The notes: generated by a model not told the origin, from the letters alone. DNA of 64,000 nt from Betaproteobacteria bacterium (GCA_016705475.1 JADIYD010000010.1:124001-188000); one strand, 5' to 3'; positions 40,428 through 48,809 are shown, counted from the stretch's first letter. A program made the numbers and translations.

Positions 40428-42808
40428 AATTCTCTGAATCCTGGTTGCGTACCCTCGTCGACACCAAGTTGTCGAGCGAGGAACTATCCCATCTGCTGAC
40501 CATGGCTGGCCTCGAAGTCGAAGGTCTGGAGCCGGTCGCGCCCCAATTCAACGACGTCGTCGTCGCCCAGGTGCTCGAAGTCGTCAAGCATCCGGATGCC
40601 GACCGTCTCAACGTTTGCAAGGTCGATACTGGCCGTGGCGAGCCGACGACCATTGTTTGCGGTGCGCCGAATGTTGCTGTTGGCCTGCGCGTGCCCTGCG
40701 CTTTGCCCGGTGCCAAGTTGCCCGGCGATTTCGTCATCAAGATAGCCAAGGTGCGCGGTATCGAGTCGTCAGGCATGCTCTGCTCAGCCAAGGAACTCGG
40801 TATTGCCGAAGAGGCCTCGGGGCTAATGATTCTGCCGCCTGATGCGCCAGTTGGTCAGTCGATCCGCCAGTATCTTGATCTCGACGACAATGAATTTGAA
40901 CTCAAGCTGACGCCGAATCGCGCCGACTGCTTGTCCCTGAACGGCGTAGCGCGCGAAGTGGCCGCCATTGCCGGTGCCCGGGCCAAGTTCATTGACGTGC
41001 CGGAAGTTGCGGCGACCATCGTCGATCAGCGCGCCGTCGTACTTGATGCGCCGGCTGCCTGCCCGCTTTATTTTGGCCGCGTGCTGAAGGGCGTCAATGC
41101 CAAGGCGCCGACCCCGGAATGGATGAAGCGTCGCCTTGAGCGCAGTGCTATCCGCTCGATTTCGGCGCTGGTTGACGTCACCAATTACGTCATGCTCGAA
41201 CTCGGCCAGCCGCTGCATGCTTTCGACAACACCAAACTTGAAGGTGCCGTGCATGCCCGCATGGCGAAACCTGAAGAAAAGCTGCTGCTGTTGAACGAAC
41301 AGACCATCAATATCGATGCTGACATCCTGGTCATTGCCGACGAGGTCAAACCTTTGGCCATGGCCGGCATCATGGGCGGTGAGGAAAGCGGAATCACGCT
41401 GGAAACCAGCGAACTCTTCCTTGAGTCTGCGTTCTTTGCACCGAAAGCCATTGCTGGCCGGGCTCGTCGCTACGGTTTCGGTTCCGATGCCTCGCATCGT
41501 TTCGAGCGCGGTGTCGATTTCGGCGGAGCCAAGCGCGCCATCGAACGTGCCACACAACTGATCATCGATGTCTGCGGCGGCGCCGCTGGCCCGGTAACAG
41601 AGGCCAAGGCCGAGATGCCCGCACGCAAGCCTGTGCGTCTGCGCACCGCGCGTGCCTGCGCGGTTATCGGCATGACGTTTTCTCCCGAGCAGATTGCCGG
41701 CTTGTTCAATGGCCTCGCCTTGAGCTTCGTTCGCGAAGGCGACGATTTCCTGGTGACCCCGCCAACCTGGCGCTTCGACATCGAAATCGAGGAAGACCTC
41801 ATCGAGGAAATCGCCCGTCTGCACGGCTACGACAACATCCCGGCGCCGGCACCGCGTGGCAATCTGAAAATGATGGTGCAGCCCGAAGCGCAACGTCCGG
41901 CGGCTCGTGTTCGCCAGCTTCTGGTTGATCGCGGTTATCAGGAAGTGGTCAATTTCGCTTTCGTCGAGGAAGCCTGGGAGGCAGATTTTGCTGCGAAGAC
42001 CGCAGAAGCTGACCTGATTCGTCTGGCCAATCCAATTGCCAGCCAGATGGCCGTCATGCGTTCGACGCTGTTTGGCGGGCTGATTTCCAATTTGGTCACC
42101 AATCTCAAGCGCAAGCAGAACCGCGTCCGCTTGTTTGAAACAGGTCGTTCTTTTGCCCGCGATGTCGCTGCAACGCCGGTTCCCGGTTTCGTGCAATCGT
42201 GGAAGCTCTCCGGTCTGGCCTATGGTGGCGCCCTGCCCGAAGGCTGGGGCAGCGCTTCGCGCAAGGTTGATTTCTTTGATGTGAAGGGCGATCTGGAAGC
42301 TCTGCTGGCATCGACCCAACTGCGTTTTGAAAAGCTTGTCCATCCGGCATTGCATCCGGGGCGGGCGGCGCGAGTACTGCTTGATGGCCGCGAAATTGGC
42401 TGCCTCGGCGAACTGCATCCGGAGTGGGTCCAGAAATACGACTTGCCACAGGCGCCGGTCGTCTTCGAGCTTGATTTTGATGCCGTCAAGGCAGCGCAGG
42501 TTCCGGTTTTTTCCGAGGTCTCGAAGTTCCCGCCGGTGATTCGCGATCTTGCCATCGTCGTTGATCAGGAAGTCGCCTTGCAGACCTTGCTCGACGGTTT
42601 GAAAGAGCAGGTTTCAGGACTCGTTCAGGACATCCAGCTGTTCGATGTTTACGTCGGAAAAGGGGTGCCTGAAAACAAAAAAAGCCTTGCGTTCCGGATA
42701 GTTATGCAAGATACTCAACGCACTTTGCAAGATTCAGAAGTTGATGCTGCAATGCAGCAGCTGGTGTCCTGTTTCGAACAGGCATTCGGTGCTCAACTGC
42801 GTGCCTGA
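40424..42808 (+). CDS. pheT: Phenylalanyl-tRNA synthetase beta subunit
   Basis: A 794-residue beta subunit. It has the N-terminal tRNA-binding OB domain (HPDADRLNVCKVDTG, GAPNVAVG), the B3/B4 editing domain, B5 domains, the catalytic-like core (YGFGSDASHRFERGVD), and the C-terminal anticodon-binding domain with FPPVIRDLAIVVD. The length is typical. It edits misacylated Tyr-tRNA-Phe. Confidence 0.97.
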   Translation: MKFSESWLRTLVDTKLSSEELSHLLTMAGLEVEGLEPVAPQFNDVVVAQVLEVVKHPDADRLNVCKVDTGRGEPTTIVCGAPNVAVGLRVPCALPGAKLPGDFVIKIAKVRGIESSGMLCSAKELGIAEEASGLMILPPDAPVGQSIRQYLDLDDNEFELKLTPNRADCLSLNGVAREVAAIAGARAKFIDVPEVAATIVDQRAVVLDAPAACPLYFGRVLKGVNAKAPTPEWMKRRLERSAIRSISALVDVTNYVMLELGQPLHAFDNTKLEGAVHARMAKPEEKLLLLNEQTINIDADILVIADEVKPLAMAGIMGGEESGITLETSELFLESAFFAPKAIAGRARRYGFGSDASHRFERGVDFGGAKRAIERATQLIIDVCGGAAGPVTEAKAEMPARKPVRLRTARACAVIGMTFSPEQIAGLFNGLALSFVREGDDFLVTPPTWRFDIEIEEDLIEEIARLHGYDNIPAPAPRGNLKMMVQPEAQRPAARVRQLLVDRGYQEVVNFAFVEEAWEADFAAKTAEADLIRLANPIASQMAVMRSTLFGGLISNLVTNLKRKQNRVRLFETGRSFARDVAATPVPGFVQSWKLSGLAYGGALPEGWGSASRKVDFFDVKGDLEALLASTQLRFEKLVHPALHPGRAARVLLDGREIGCLGELHPEWVQKYDLPQAPVVFELDFDAVKAAQVPVFSEVSKFPPVIRDLAIVVDQEVALQTLLDGLKEQVSGLVQDIQLFDVYVGKGVPENKKSLAFRIVMQDTQRTLQDSEVDAAMQQLVSCFEQAFGAQLRA

Positions 42809-42822
42809 CGGAAAAAATAACG

Positions 42823-43125
42823 ATGACGCTAACCAAAGCTGAACTCGCGGACCTCCTTTTCGAAAGAGTCGGTCTCAACAAGCGCGAGGCCAAAGACATG
42901 GTCGAAGCTTTTTTCGAAGAAATCCGTAACTCCCTGGAAACCGGTGACGGCGTAAAGCTGTCTGGCTTCGGAAATTTTCAGTTGCGTGACAAGCCGCAGC
43001 GTCCCGGCAGGAATCCCAAAACCGGGCAGGAAATCCCCATCACGGCGCGTCGTGTCGTGACCTTTCACGCCAGCCAAAAGCTGAAGTCCGACGTTGAGCT
43101 AGCCTTCGATGGAACCGCGGCATAA
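42823..43125 (+). CDS. ihfA: Integration host factor alpha subunit
   Basis: A 100-residue DNA-bending protein of the HU/IHF family: TLTKAELADLLFERVGLNKREA, KLSGFGNFQLRDKPQRPGRNPKTG with the intercalating-arm proline, and ITARRVVTFHASQKLK. Downstream of pheT is its standard proteobacterial position. It bends DNA at recombination and promoter sites. Its 3' end overlaps the merR-type gene by 17 bases. Confidence 0.97.
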   Translation: MTLTKAELADLLFERVGLNKREAKDMVEAFFEEIRNSLETGDGVKLSGFGNFQLRDKPQRPGRNPKTGQEIPITARRVVTFHASQKLKSDVELAFDGTAA

Positions 43126-43486
43126 GACACCGGGCGGCGAAGAGTTGCCGCCCATCCCGGCCAAGCGCTATTTCACCATCGGTGAAGTGAGCGAGCTATG
43201 TGGCGTCAAACCCCACGTGTTGCGTTACTGGGAGCAGGAATTCAACCAGCTCAAGCCGGTCAAGCGACGCGGCAATCGCCGCTATTATCAGCATCATGAA
43301 GTTCTGCTGGTTCGGCGTATTCGCGAACTTCTCTACAACCAGGGCTTTACGATCAGCGGCGCGCGTAATCGGCTGGACGAAGGTGGCGCTGTCGAATTGG
43401 TAGCGGTCAATCTTCCTGAATCAGGACAGATGCCGGGTGGTCTGCGTGGCGAACTACAGTCCATTGTTGATATGTTGCAGCTATGA
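43109..43486 (+). CDS. MerR family transcriptional regulator downstream of ihfA
   Basis: A 125-residue regulator with an N-terminal MerR winged helix (RYFTIGEVSELCGVKPHVLR, then YWEQEFNQLKPVKRRGNRRY) and a short C-terminal dimerisation helix lacking effector-binding cysteines. This small MerR protein is a conserved partner of ihfA in Betaproteobacteria. Its target and signal are unknown. It is the last gene of the operon before tRNA-Pro. Confidence 0.93.
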   Translation: MEPRHKTPGGEELPPIPAKRYFTIGEVSELCGVKPHVLRYWEQEFNQLKPVKRRGNRRYYQHHEVLLVRRIRELLYNQGFTISGARNRLDEGGAVELVAVNLPESGQMPGGLRGELQSIVDMLQL

Positions 43487-43503
43487 ATCCGGCGAATATC
43501 GGT

Positions 43504-43509
43504 TATAAT
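43504..43509 (+). promoter_or_regulatory. -10 box of tRNA-Pro
   Basis: A perfect TATAAT, 11 bases before the tRNA 5' end. No consensus -35 box is seen at 16-18 bases upstream. Confidence 0.7.
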
Positions 43510-43519
43510 GGCGGGCTTG

Positions 43520-43597
<78 letters not shown>

Positions 43598-43612
43598 AGA
43601 GAATCAACGAGT

Positions 43613-43641
43613 TAGGCCAATCTTCGGATTGGCCTTTTTCG
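43613..43641. terminator. Terminator after tRNA-Pro
   Basis: AGGCCAATC, TTCG tetraloop, GATTGGCCT then TTTTC: a nine-base perfect stem ending the tRNA transcript. Confidence 0.92.
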
Positions 43642-43663
43642 TTTTCACTAGAAATTTTGAAAC

Positions 43664-43684
43664 TGGTTACCGTATGGTTACCGT
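43664..43684. repeat. Tandem TGGTTACCGT repeat near the element end
   Basis: TGGTTACCGT occurs twice, separated by one base (43664-43673 and 43675-43684). Short tandem sites this close to a tRNA attachment site resemble integrase arm-type binding sites; this is inference. Confidence 0.45.
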
Positions 43685-43754
43685 TGGCGAAAGCTAGGTG
43701 GTTTTCCGCTGATTGGAATTTCCAGAATAGTAATTAGCTTTGCATCAAACTAAG

Positions 43755-44621
43755 TTACTTCCCAACTGTTACCCGAGTCTCAAACCGTCCTTTCTGCCGG
43801 TAATTTTCGAGATCGACGCCCGCTAGCTCAGGCACCCGCTTGTAATCCACGCTGCCAGCCTTCCAGAAGCGTGTAACAGAGATGCCGAACCCGGACTCAC
43901 TCGGATGCTCGGCAAGCCCAAGCAGCACCTCCTTGGCCGCATCCAGCCTCCCAGCTAATAGCTCCACCTCAGCCTTGAGCTGGACATACGCCTCTGCCGC
44001 AGCCTGCCACGCCGCATCCCTGCGGATTACCTTGTCCCGGTCTGTCAGCGCCGGTGGTGTATCTGTCTCGATACACCGCATGAACCCGTTCCAAGCCTCG
44101 TGAATCGCCTGCCAGCGTTCAGGGCAGGGCGTGACCTCCAGCAATAGCCCCTCGGCTCCGTCAAAGACGTACAGGTGACCTTTGGTCGCCTTGGAAACCA
44201 TAAACTGATGCTCAAGCTGCCACCGGTAGTGCGCTGGGATTTCGCCTGTAGCTACCTGTTTCCAGAGCATCGAGTCTCGCCCCTTGTACGGGCATTTGAT
44301 CTCGACGAGTAGATCACCCTCGAAGGTCAGGCCGTCCAGACTGGCCGAATAATCGCCCTCGACCAGAACCAGCGGCTGCATGACATGCCCGGTCAGTGCC
44401 TCGTAGGCGCTACGTGCCTGTGGCTCCAGCGCAGTACCCCGCGCCATCGCCGCATTCACCGCCTGTTGGCGTCGGCCAGTGCGTAACTCCCAGAGTTGAA
44501 AGGGTGTTTGCCAAGGCGACTCACCCATCACGATGGCCGTTTCCGACGCATTACGATATTTGGCACGATGCTCATGCCACTCAAGGCTACCCTGAACCAG
44601 TTTGACGATAGCGCTCATCAT
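43755..44621 (-). CDS. YqaJ-type phage recombinase/exonuclease
   Basis: A 288-residue nuclease of the lambda-exonuclease/YqaJ family that resects dsDNA ends for single-strand annealing. The start VQGSLEWHEHRAKYRNASETA and the PD-(D/E)xK core are clear: an acidic strand in LDGLTFEGDLLVEIKCPYKG (D then ExK near residues 95-115) and QLEHQFMVSKATKG. The C-terminal 100 residues form a helical extension. It overlaps the upstream annealing-protein gene by four bases, forming a Red-like exonuclease/annealase pair. Confidence 0.88.
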   Translation of the reverse strand: MMSAIVKLVQGSLEWHEHRAKYRNASETAIVMGESPWQTPFQLWELRTGRRQQAVNAAMARGTALEPQARSAYEALTGHVMQPLVLVEGDYSASLDGLTFEGDLLVEIKCPYKGRDSMLWKQVATGEIPAHYRWQLEHQFMVSKATKGHLYVFDGAEGLLLEVTPCPERWQAIHEAWNGFMRCIETDTPPALTDRDKVIRRDAAWQAAAEAYVQLKAEVELLAGRLDAAKEVLLGLAEHPSESGFGISVTRFWKAGSVDYKRVPELAGVDLENYRQKGRFETRVTVGK

Positions 44622-45292
44622 GCAGCCCTCCGCTTGGATTCCAGCGCCTTGATGACGCGATTGACCTCGGCCTTCTGGATTGACTCCAGTGATTCAAAGC
44701 CAAAGAAGGTGAGCAGCTGATCCGTGTTCGATCCGGTCTCAGCGATGAGTCGCTGAACAAAGCGCAACTGTGCGTCAGTCAGGCAATCCGAGCGAACAGA
44801 CGAAGTTTGTTGCTCCCGGCTGGGCATGGGCGTGACCTTGGATGTCCGCTTGGGCTTCTGCTCCTCGTTAACTTGTGGGGGTTTTGGGGGGGCGTCACCT
44901 GCGTTTAGATCAGGTAAATCCTCACCCGCGTAGATGTTCAGGCCAAGGCCGTGCAGCGCAATCGCCTTGACGAGAGACCGCTGAATGCTCGTGTTGATGT
45001 CGAACGGAGTTGGCGCAAGGATGGGCCGGTTCTTGTGATCAAGCACCGGGTGAATCTGGCTCAACGTCACGCCTTGCACGGTCACCGCAACTTCAACGAA
45101 GTAGCCCAGCTCCGTATTCAGATACGGTAGCCCGTCAAAGCGCCGGACCTCCCAGTAGGCAGCCGGATCGGCCAGACGCAACTGCGCCACTGCAAACGGC
45201 CAGCTCAGGTACGAGAACTGTCCCTTCATCTCGACATACTTCGAGACGTCGATCTGGAACAGGGAACGGAAGGTGTTGGATTGGTCAGTCAT
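44618..45292 (-). CDS. Sak-type single-strand annealing protein (DUF1071)
   Basis: A 224-residue protein. The N-terminal domain (FQIDVSKYVEMKGQFSYLSW, about 10-130) matches DUF1071, the Rad52-like Sak annealing proteins of phages, with the SIQRSLVKAIALHGLGLNIYAGEDLP segment. A proline/lysine linker and a C-terminal helical domain (TDAQLRFVQRLIAETG) follow, perhaps a partner-binding region. The ATG at 45292 has an AAGGAGA ribosome site, better than the frame start at 45331. Together with YqaJ it makes a two-gene recombination module. Confidence 0.83.
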   Translation of the reverse strand: MTDQSNTFRSLFQIDVSKYVEMKGQFSYLSWPFAVAQLRLADPAAYWEVRRFDGLPYLNTELGYFVEVAVTVQGVTLSQIHPVLDHKNRPILAPTPFDINTSIQRSLVKAIALHGLGLNIYAGEDLPDLNAGDAPPKPPQVNEEQKPKRTSKVTPMPSREQQTSSVRSDCLTDAQLRFVQRLIAETGSNTDQLLTFFGFESLESIQKAEVNRVIKALESKRRAA

Positions 45293-45328
45293 GATGAATC
45301 TCCTTGGAAATACAAAAGATAGAAACGA

Positions 45329-45363
45329 CAAAGCCCGACCGGCTGTCGCCTGATCGGGCTTTG
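45329..45363. terminator. Hairpin between the antirestriction and annealase genes
   Basis: CAAAGCCCGA, 14-base loop, TCGGGCTTTG: a ten-base perfect stem. On the minus strand it lies upstream of the annealase gene and could terminate transcription arriving from the ArdC gene. Confidence 0.6.
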
Positions 45364-45552
45364 TCTGAGGTGCTGGCGCGGGCCAGCGAGGGTGCTGCAG
45401 GTGCTAAGGCAGGGGATAACAACCCCCCTAAACCCCCAGAACCCACCTTATGGGGGTTGTGGGTGTAACCGTATGCCTAGTTTGTGAGCAGGGTAGCTAA
45501 CTCCTTGTGGTGATATGTCTTATAGAAGACTGCCAACGGGCAGTGCACAGAC

Positions 45553-45572
45553 TTATCCACAGAATCTGTGGA
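45553..45572. promoter_or_regulatory. DnaA-box-like sequence within a palindrome
   Basis: TTATCCACA at 45553-45561 is a perfect match to the classical DnaA box. It overlaps TCCACAGA-A-TCTGTGGA (45556-45572), an eight-base inverted repeat directly downstream of the ArdC gene. It may be a replication or terminator element of the mobile unit, but a single box proves nothing. Confidence 0.4.
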
Positions 45573-45575
45573 TTG

Positions 45576-46475
45576 TCAGGCGGCCATCGGCATCGCCTCA
45601 GCCGGTGCGATCAGGCCTGCGTGCTCCAGCAGGTAGTCCGCGGCCTTCTGTGCCTGCGCAGCGGCGACGAACACAGCCCGCTTGTCGCGGTGTAGCACCT
45701 CCAGCCACGACGCAATGTAGCTGGCGTGCTGTAGCTTCCCATCGAGCCGGCAATGCGCCGACAGGAAGGCCGCCCCCATCTCGGCGATGAGTTCTTCCAT
45801 CGCATAAGCTGACTCGCCGAAGCGCCGGCCAAGCTTGCGCCCGAGCCGGGTGGTCGCCCCCGTCCAATGGCAAAGCTCATGAAGGGCGGTGCTGTAGTAA
45901 GACGCCGCATCCGCGAAGCTGCTTTGGCTGGGCAGATAGATCAGATCATTGGGAGGTGAGTAGAACGCCTTGAATCCCTGAAGGCGAATCTCGGCACCGG
46001 AGTGCTGCATAATCTGCTCTGCCGTTGCCGACGCGTCCCAGTCCGCCTCAATAGCCGGTGCTTCCTGATAGGTCTCAGGCAATCCCTCGACCTGATTGAC
46101 GTTGAAGACTGAGAACAGCTTGATGAGCGGGATAAACCGCTTCTCAGGCTCGCCCCCGTCGGCCAGCGTCTCACCGTCCGCCTTATCCATCATCTTCGCT
46201 TCGTAGTAGATGATCGTGGATGCGCGCTCGCCCTTACGGACATGGCCGCCCAGTGTTTGGGCCTGCTTGAAGGTCAGCCACTGGTTCGAGTCGTAGCCCC
46301 GGCAGTGCGCTTCCATGCCGAGCAGCACGTTGTTGATGCCGCGATAGGGGCGCTGTGATAGCGCATTGCGCGGGAATGGATCAGCCTCGCCAGACCACGG
46401 ACGCACCCATGGTGCGGTGCCGGCCTCCAACTCGGTGATGATCTTGTCAGTGATGGTTTGATAGATGTCGTTCAT
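45576..46475 (-). CDS. ArdC-like antirestriction protein (ssDNA-binding plus zincin domain)
   Basis: About 299 residues in two domains. The N-terminal ArdC/DUF1738 ssDNA-binding domain has IITELEAGTAPWVRPWSG, RPYRGINNVLL and WLTFKQAQTLGGHVRKGE. The C-terminal zincin-like peptidase domain has the HExxH motif in STALHELCHWTGATTRL near residue 200. ArdC proteins protect incoming plasmid or phage DNA from restriction. The ATG at 46475 is chosen because MNDIYQTITDKII is the family start and the upstream extension is low in similarity. It fits a mobile element that also carries its own R-M system. Confidence 0.88.
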   Translation of the reverse strand: MNDIYQTITDKIITELEAGTAPWVRPWSGEADPFPRNALSQRPYRGINNVLLGMEAHCRGYDSNQWLTFKQAQTLGGHVRKGERASTIIYYEAKMMDKADGETLADGGEPEKRFIPLIKLFSVFNVNQVEGLPETYQEAPAIEADWDASATAEQIMQHSGAEIRLQGFKAFYSPPNDLIYLPSQSSFADAASYYSTALHELCHWTGATTRLGRKLGRRFGESAYAMEELIAEMGAAFLSAHCRLDGKLQHASYIASWLEVLHRDKRAVFVAAAQAQKAADYLLEHAGLIAPAEAMPMAA

Positions 46476-46669
46476 TTTGATTCTCCAGAAATGAGCACAC
46501 CCCGAACCGACAGAACTGACAGAAGTCAGCCTGCCGGAACAGGGTGGCATGGGTGCTTCGGATGGATACAACAGAGGATCGGTTACAAAGCCGAGTCAAG
46601 TTCGCCTGAAAGATGCCGTTAATGACTGACCTGCCGGATTTCCGGCGGTGAGATCACGAGGGACTTTCC

Positions 46670-46852
46670 ATGAACGTCGGTGCAATCGGCTCGGGTTCAA
46701 CCGAGATGTCACAAGTACAGACTGCAGATGCAGTACAGGTCGCTGTGCTGAAGAAAGCGATGGATATTGAGAAGCAATCGGCAGTGCAATTGCTGCAAGC
46801 CATCCCAAGCAATCCAGCCCACCTTGGCAACAACGTGGATGCCTTTGCCTAG
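46670..46852 (+). CDS. YjfB family protein (putative motility protein)
   Basis: A 60-residue helical protein with the YjfB pattern: a short N-terminal segment (MNVGAIGSGSTEMSQVQTAD), VAVLKKAMDIEKQSAVQLLQ in the middle, and a C-terminal LGNNVDAFA. The family is annotated as putative motility proteins without proven function. It is an odd find among recombination genes. GAGGGAC precedes the ATG, and the 44-codon frame follows on the same strand. Confidence 0.75.
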   Translation: MNVGAIGSGSTEMSQVQTADAVQVAVLKKAMDIEKQSAVQLLQAIPSNPAHLGNNVDAFA

Positions 46853-46866
46853 GGATAGGACGGCCA

Positions 46867-47001
46867 ATGCTGCTCACCATCATTGCCAGTGTTACAGCTA
46901 AGCTGAACCACGTCCTGTGGGCGCGATATACAAGCGCCGCTAGGAAGCGGGCAGAAGCCCGTCAGAAGCGACTGGGTCGCAACGTCGACCTATTCGTTTA
47001 A
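46867..47001 (+). CDS. Small basic protein, unrecognised
   Basis: A 44-codon frame downstream of the YjfB gene: MLLTIIASVTAKLNHVLWAR, then a Lys/Arg/Ala-rich amphipathic helix (AARKRAEARQKRLG) and DLFV-stop. It is short, but charge periodicity and placement 14 bases after the YjfB stop favour a real gene. No family recognised. Confidence 0.45.
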   Translation: MLLTIIASVTAKLNHVLWARYTSAARKRAEARQKRLGRNVDLFV

Positions 47002-47113
47002 CGCTACCTAAGTAGTCGCATACTGTATTTCAGGATCAGTCGCAGGCCATGACGGCCTGCTTCACCTGTTGCTGCAGAGAGAAATACCCAAGTCAATGAC
47101 TTGTCGTTGCGCG

Positions 47114-47389
47114 TTACACGCTTAGACGGATTTTGCCCGGGTAGTAGTTGTCGCCATCGGCGTAGCCGATCAGCTTCTTGAGGCCGGATGTCGCAAGACT
47201 GGTGAGCAGTCCGGCCACGGTCGCGGCCATGACCCCACTGAATGTCCCCCAATGAATCATCAGGGTAATCAGAGAGACGGCTACGTCCAGCGCCAAGTCG
47301 TGCTTCAGCACGCGTAGCATCGTCCGTCGTGGCAGTTTCGCCAGTATCAGCGCGACACCAAGGAAGATCGTGAATCCCGTTGTGATCAT
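47114..47389 (-). CDS. Small membrane protein of the island
   Basis: A 91-residue protein with two or three hydrophobic segments (FTIFLGVALILAKLP near the N-terminus, then LDVAVSLITLMIHWGTFSGV and MAATVAGLLTSLAT) and a polar C-terminus ending YYPGKIRLSV. Size and topology resemble phage or conjugative-element accessory membrane proteins, perhaps holin-like, but I do not recognise the family. It is 12 bases downstream of the next gene, so both are likely on one minus-strand transcript. Confidence 0.6.
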   Translation of the reverse strand: MITTGFTIFLGVALILAKLPRRTMLRVLKHDLALDVAVSLITLMIHWGTFSGVMAATVAGLLTSLATSGLKKLIGYADGDNYYPGKIRLSV

Positions 47390-47401
47390 GATCTTCCTCC
47401 G

Positions 47402-47602
47402 TTAGGCGTTTGGGCGGGAGGATTCCTCCCATGCTTCACGGACGTCTGACGCTGCCTCGGCAACGATGCCGGGCACAGTCTTGGCTGCCTCTATGGTTGT
47501 CCGCAGGAAGCGGAACGCCATAAGCGCGGTGCTCTTGATGAGGCGGGATTCGCCTTCGGCGTTGGCCGGGGTCAGGCGGACAGGTTGAACGATAGTTTTC
47601 AT
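47402..47602 (-). CDS. Small hypothetical protein of the island
   Basis: A 66-residue protein beginning MKTIVQPVRLTPANAEGESR with a helical middle (MAFRFLRTTIEAAKTVPGI) and an acidic DVREAWEES tail. The ATG at 47602 is supported by an AAGGAG ribosome site; the open frame starts further upstream at 47641. Function unknown. Confidence 0.6.
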   Translation of the reverse strand: MKTIVQPVRLTPANAEGESRLIKSTALMAFRFLRTTIEAAKTVPGIVAEAASDVREAWEESSRPNA

Positions 47603-48137
47603 GGTGATACTCCTTTTGAAGGTACAACGAAAAAGCGGCACCGCTCCGTAAGGAGACGATGCCGCTAGGGGTGTGAGGTCAGAACAAGTCTGAGCCTCGA
47701 CTGGGAATGAAGATTCGCGCTAGCGCGAAGCGCTGCGCTAAACCATTACGAAATCAGTGAACAACGTTCAGCCGGAAGTCGGCGAACAAAGAAATTTTGT
47801 ACAGCTGGGGCTGTCAAGAGACTCCTTTTCCGGGATACGGAAAACGAATCCGAAGTGGGGTACGGCTTTTGGGGAAGGGGGGAGGGGATGGCGAGCGGGT
47901 AAGGTCGCTATATATAAATATATATATTTAGAAAATTTGCCTATAAAATGATAAATCAATAATTCAGATGACCGCTCTCGATCCATTACGGGACTACAGT
48001 TTTAGTCGTCGTTTGGCGACTTATTGTTTTCGCATCTGTGCTAAAACGGTAGTATATGCAGCATGGATTTCCCTTTTTGGTCCCTAAGTTCAAGTGCTAA
48101 ATTTGCAGGCGATACAGTTCTGCGTTGGAGCAAAAAC
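47603..48137. promoter_or_regulatory. 535-base control region with hairpin, perfect palindrome and AT-rich tract
   Basis: Three structures are present. The first is a hairpin AGCGGCA/TGCCGCT at 47634-47667, followed on the minus strand by a T-run (terminator- or attenuator-like before the 47402-47602 gene). The second is a perfect 16-base palindrome TTCGCGCTAGCGCGAA at 47714-47729, followed by AGCGC/GCGCT repeats. The third is an AT-rich tract around 47909-47960, rich in TATATA steps. It separates divergent genes. No RNA gene or protein gene is supported within it. Confidence 0.5.
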
Positions 48138-48809
48138 ATGTTCGATCAGTTTAAAACGCAAGCGGCTTTCAGTCGGCTGAGCGAAGAAGAGGTTTATGCT
48201 CAAGTAATACGCGAAATCGAATGTGGAGTACGTAGAGATGGAATCTGGGCAAAGTCTATGGCCGATAGTCAAGGAGATTTGACGAAGGCCAAGGCGCTTT
48301 ATATCAAACTACGTGTGCAATCAATTCGAGACGAGATTCATGTGGCAAATGCGTTTGCAAGTGCAGAGAACGAGCGCATAAAGAATGAAAGCGAAGAACT
48401 TGTTCGGCGTGCAGCGGCGGCCGAGGCGCAGCGTGAGGCACATACAGCCAATCAGGTTGCTCAACGTAAAGCGCAACTTGAAGAAAATTCTGCGAAATAT
48501 CTCAATGGTTACGAGCAGCCGTTCATTTATAAGATATTAGGTAAGATATTTTCCGTGACGGCCCTTATTTTTGGATTTATTGCGCTTGGGCTTCTTGTTC
48601 AAGCTCCATTCGACAAAAATATAAGCGGGTTATATATTTTTCTGTTCTTGTCAGGCACTATTTTTTTTCTGTATGTGGCAGGCCTTTGCCTTCCAGAAAA
48701 TGCCGTTGTCGTCTGTCCTGCATGCGGTTCGAAAAACAGGGTTCCAGCGTCCACGCTTATGAATTGTCACTGCGGTAAGTGTAAACATGAGTTCGAAATT
48801 CAAACTTAG
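48138..48809 (+). CDS. Hypothetical two-helix membrane protein with C-terminal zinc ribbon
   Basis: A 223-residue protein. It has a helical, charged N-terminus (residues 1-60), an Ala/Glu-rich coiled-coil (about 70-125) and two membrane helices (ILGKIFSVTALIFGFIALGL, then LYIFLFLSGTIFFLYVAGLC). A C-terminal zinc ribbon is formed by CPACGSKNRV and CHCGKCKHEF. The ATG at 48138 with a GGAG site is chosen over the longer frame from 48063. AT-richer codon use than the flanking chromosome points to foreign origin. No function is assigned; membrane plus zinc-ribbon proteins occur in defence and stress islands. Confidence 0.65.
   Translation: MFDQFKTQAAFSRLSEEEVYAQVIREIECGVRRDGIWAKSMADSQGDLTKAKALYIKLRVQSIRDEIHVANAFASAENERIKNESEELVRRAAAAEAQREAHTANQVAQRKAQLEENSAKYLNGYEQPFIYKILGKIFSVTALIFGFIALGLLVQAPFDKNISGLYIFLFLSGTIFFLYVAGLCLPENAVVVCPACGSKNRVPASTLMNCHCGKCKHEFEIQT

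Noticed and set aside
40823..42418. 531-codon frame antisense to pheT
   Set aside because: Shadow of a clear housekeeping gene; no recognisable domain.
47757..47986. Short frames on both strands in the AT-rich control region
   Set aside because: Low-complexity products, no ribosome site, and they cross palindromes and an AT tract.
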